Below, one piece after another: positions 63,640 to 64,000 of a DNA stretch of 64,000 nt; the first letter of the stretch is position 1; every line of letters starts with the position of its first letter. The position numbers and the translations under genes were made by a program. Source of the DNA: Bordetella parapertussis (GTDB lineage: Bacteria; Pseudomonadota; Gammaproteobacteria; Burkholderiales; SG8-41). The DNA is taken from contig CAMAYE010000001.1 of the NCBI GenBank assembly GCA_945862135.1, positions 1-64,000 of the forward strand, given 5' to 3'. Under the pieces are notes generated by a model. That model saw nothing but the letters and a program-made list of their open reading frames with translations. It was not told the origin of the DNA and searched no databases.

Positions 63640-64000
63640 CAAGGCCGTACACCGGCGCGATACTTCGGCCCGAGCTGGCTGGCCAATCGGCCCTGCATCG
63701 CATCAATGAACTGACACAGATAGGGGCGGGTCTCGCGCGGATCGATCAGGTCTTCAATCGCAAAAGCTTCAGCGGTGCGGAATGGTGATGCCAGTTGTTT
63801 CAGCTCTGCCTCGATTTCACGTTCGCGCGCTGCGGGATCCGGTGCACTTTCGATTTCGCGCCGGTATGCAGCTTTGACCCCGCCTTCAACCGGCAACGAT
63901 CCCCATTCACCGGACGGCCAGGCAATCTTGAAATTGAGTCCGGCGCGATCAATGAAACCACCGCCGGCGACACCGTAACATTTGCGCACGATCACCGTGA
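63639..64000 (-). CDS. Second carboxyltransferase subunit (C-terminal part only)
   Basis: About 120 residues are visible; the frame is open to the right edge of the window, so the N-terminal three quarters lie outside. The stretch VIVRKCYGVAGGGFIDRAGLNFKIAWPSGEWGSLPVEGGV is the C-domain core of biotin-dependent carboxyltransferases, followed by a helical insert and FAIEDLIDPRETRPYLCQFI. It differs clearly from the adjacent carboxyltransferase, so this is not a recent duplicate. The two may be paired subunits or have different substrates. Confidence 0.85.
   Translation of the reverse strand, partial: TVIVRKCYGVAGGGFIDRAGLNFKIAWPSGEWGSLPVEGGVKAAYRREIESAPDPAAREREIEAELKQLASPFRTAEAFAIEDLIDPRETRPYLCQFIDAMQGRLASQLGPKYRAGVRP

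Overview
The window is 64 kb of GC-rich chromosome from a betaproteobacterium. The evidence is gene content and order: dusB-fis-purH-purD-hemF, lptD-surA-pdxA-rsmA, ubiC-ubiA-ubiD, rubredoxin next to thiD-thiE-hemL, pepP-ubiH, a Bug-type solute receptor and groESL under a CIRCE element. The genus cannot be fixed from sequence alone. No insertion sequences, prophage genes, CRISPR arrays or rRNA were seen. There is one tRNA, tRNA-Ala(CGC).

Layout. 0-6 kb: 3' part missing groEL, groES with a sigma-70 promoter overlapping CIRCE, an unknown protein, then bioA, a beta-CASP metallo-beta-lactamase nuclease-like protein and dacB (PBP4). 6-12 kb, minus strand: a membrane protein, and ridA / recG-ubiC-ubiA-ubiD with overlapping stop/start codons (early ubiquinone steps). 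12-20 kb: a KimA-like APC permease, two coupled acyl-CoA dehydrogenases, a GDT1-type cation exporter, trhO, tRNA-Ala, SapC and lgt. 20-31 kb, plus strand: ilvD, a small cytochrome c, then a livK-H-M-G-F uptake operon. The liv operon runs without a gap into a histidine kinase and a Ser/Thr kinase carrying two receiver domains.

31-41 kb, minus strand: hemF, purD, purH, fis and dusB, then ubiH-pepP and the cell-wall recycling pair amgK-murU. 41-46 kb, plus strand: lptD-surA-pdxA-rsmA (outer-membrane assembly, vitamin B6, ribosome maturation). 46-51 kb: gloA and rubredoxin on minus; thiD-thiE-hemL and an RluF-like pseudouridine synthase on plus.

51-64 kb is the accessory part, all on the minus strand. 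It holds a phosphonatase-like hydrolase, DUF3147, a hotdog thioesterase, small exported proteins, a polar amino-acid binding protein, a hydroxyisobutyrate-dehydrogenase-family enzyme with a Bug receptor, and yjdM. At its upstream end is a tightly packed operon: two carboxyltransferase subunits, a biotin carboxylase, both subunits of an ADP-forming acyl-CoA synthetase, and an iron-ADH-fold protein that has lost its metal ligands.

The most promising candidates for something undescribed are this CoA/carboxylation operon and the liv-linked histidine kinase plus Ser/Thr-kinase-REC-REC pair. A third is a recurring AT-rich intergenic motif (core AAAACAA-N3-STTA) found near several transcription units.
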